DNA from: Nodosilinea sp. E11
GTDB taxonomy: Bacteria > Cyanobacteriota > Cyanobacteriia > Phormidesmidales > Phormidesmidaceae
DNA: 64,000 nucleotides
Reading direction: 5' to 3'
NCBI RefSeq assembly: GCF_032813545.1
Contig: NZ_CP136520.1
Coordinates: 3,528,001 to 3,592,000 of the forward strand
Made by a program: the position numbers and the translations under genes. Below the pieces are notes generated by a model. The model was not told where the DNA came from. It was given only the letters and a program-made list of their open reading frames with translations, and did not search any database. Below are positions 63,380 through 64,000 of this stretch, one piece after another (the stretch's first letter is position 1; each line of letters starts with the position of its first letter).

Positions 63380-64000
63380 TTAACACTGTTTTTCCAGAAA
63401 GCTGATCATTTGAGTCAGAAAATCTGCGCTTGGCACCTTAGACGAGGCTACCCCAATCCGAGAGTCCTCCTTATTTTTAGGTGGAGTCCAATTTGCTACT
63501 GGCATCTCTTCCACAAGGCCTGTAAGCAGAAGACGAAAGGCAACACGACGGACAGTCTCAGTTTGCAGTTTCAAGCGTCGAGCGATCTCACTCAGAGAAA
63601 TCTTGCCGTTGGCAAAGTCCCAAACACTCCACTCCTGACGAGTTAGTCGTGTTCGAGGCTTTTCATCCGTTGTACTGAGCAAGCCCGAGCTCAAATCAGG
63701 TAATTTATCTTTTAGCGCTGACCAGTTTCGCAAACTGCGTAAACCTGGCAGTGTGACTTCAGTCGCTGGAACACTCGTACCAATCATTTCCAGATAAGGC
63801 ATTTGGACATCACTAGTGACGTGAAAGGTACCATCGGGAAGCTCAAACAACGTGCAAACTTCTTGAATAACTTGTATAGAGAATAGCCCCTGCAATTGTT
63901 CTTTCGTCAACAACTTTTGAGACTTGATATAAACACCGAGGGGCATATGATCTGGACACTGTTGAATTAGCTGTAGAAGTTGAGCCTTCGATAGAAGCTT
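63380..64000 (-). CDS. PatA/DUF4388-like response-regulator domain protein, 5' end outside window
   Basis: The minus-strand frame is open from 63380 to the window edge (206 codons including an internal Met at 63946). Repeated LLSKAQLLQLI and LLTKEQLQGLFSIQVIQEVCTLFELPDGTF segments resemble the DUF4388 domain of PatA-type proteins, followed by a helical region with an HTH-like stretch ISLSEIARRLKLQTETVRRVAFRL. No receiver domain is seen in this part. Which PatA-like regulator it is cannot be stated. Confidence 0.65.
   Translation of the reverse strand, partial: KLLSKAQLLQLIQQCPDHMPLGVYIKSQKLLTKEQLQGLFSIQVIQEVCTLFELPDGTFHVTSDVQMPYLEMIGTSVPATEVTLPGLRSLRNWSALKDKLPDLSSGLLSTTDEKPRTRLTRQEWSVWDFANGKISLSEIARRLKLQTETVRRVAFRLLLTGLVEEMPVANWTPPKNKEDSRIGVASSKVPSADFLTQMISFLEKQC

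Overview
The window comes from a GC-rich cyanobacterium. Direct signs are photosystem I subunit PsaD, the PSI-biogenesis protein BtpA, a Tic20-family protein, a demethylphylloquinone reductase-like NDH-2, a CrhR-type helicase, a plant-type glycerate kinase, DICT and PatA-like domains, and very frequent HIP1 octamers (GCGATCGC). The mix of genes suggests a filamentous, Leptolyngbya/Nodosilinea-like lineage, but nothing here fixes the genus. No rRNA, tRNA, CRISPR array, prophage or intact insertion sequence was seen.

Layout. 0-8 kb: a minus-strand block with the end of a glycerate kinase gene, DUF3352, an arsR-arsH pair, a pentapeptide-repeat gene coupled to a DICT/HD-GYP sensor gene, a MetX-like hydrolase and a desaturase. 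8-14 kb: a GntR-UTRA regulator with a BT1-type transporter, then a two-gene STAND ATPase/TPR module facing a lone GIY-YIG protein. 14-31 kb: housekeeping genes (gap1, purF, ndbB-like, phosphopantetheinyl transferase, groS-groL under a CIRCE operator) mixed with a Ser/Thr kinase next to an orphan LanC-like gene, a SOUL protein, a DMT exporter and an RTX-GDSL lipase. 32-41 kb: a GGDEF-EAL enzyme with an ethylene-receptor-like membrane sensor, gdhA, aat, rpsN, DUF362, a cysteine-repeat secreted protein and dxs.

41.6-47 kb is an AT-rich accessory island that seems to lack HIP1 sites. It holds a decayed MNT/HEPN toxin-antitoxin pair, then a compact three-gene minus-strand operon: an Mrr-type restriction nuclease, a 712-residue GNAT-PIN-(GNAT-like)-(ASCH-like) protein, and a small ASCH protein. 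Two small antitoxin/XRE-type regulators follow. This operon is the best candidate for an undescribed defence or stress system.

47-64 kb returns to core genes: an RluA pseudouridine synthase, a VKOR-thioredoxin fusion, btpA, a rimO-crhR pair, Tic20, rpsF, an SLH protein, trpE downstream of psaD, an SDR, a TrkA-N protein and a PatA-like protein cut by the window edge.

Small dispersed hairpins are a second theme. At least six copies of a 21-base palindromic repeat (core GGTGGGCAGTGCCCACC, then CTAC) are spread over the window, two of them between groS and groL. Two near-identical 45-base repeats lie at 31.4 and 63.2 kb. Strong inverted-repeat terminators follow purF, groL, the RTX lipase, the Uma2 gene, dxs, rpsF and psaD.
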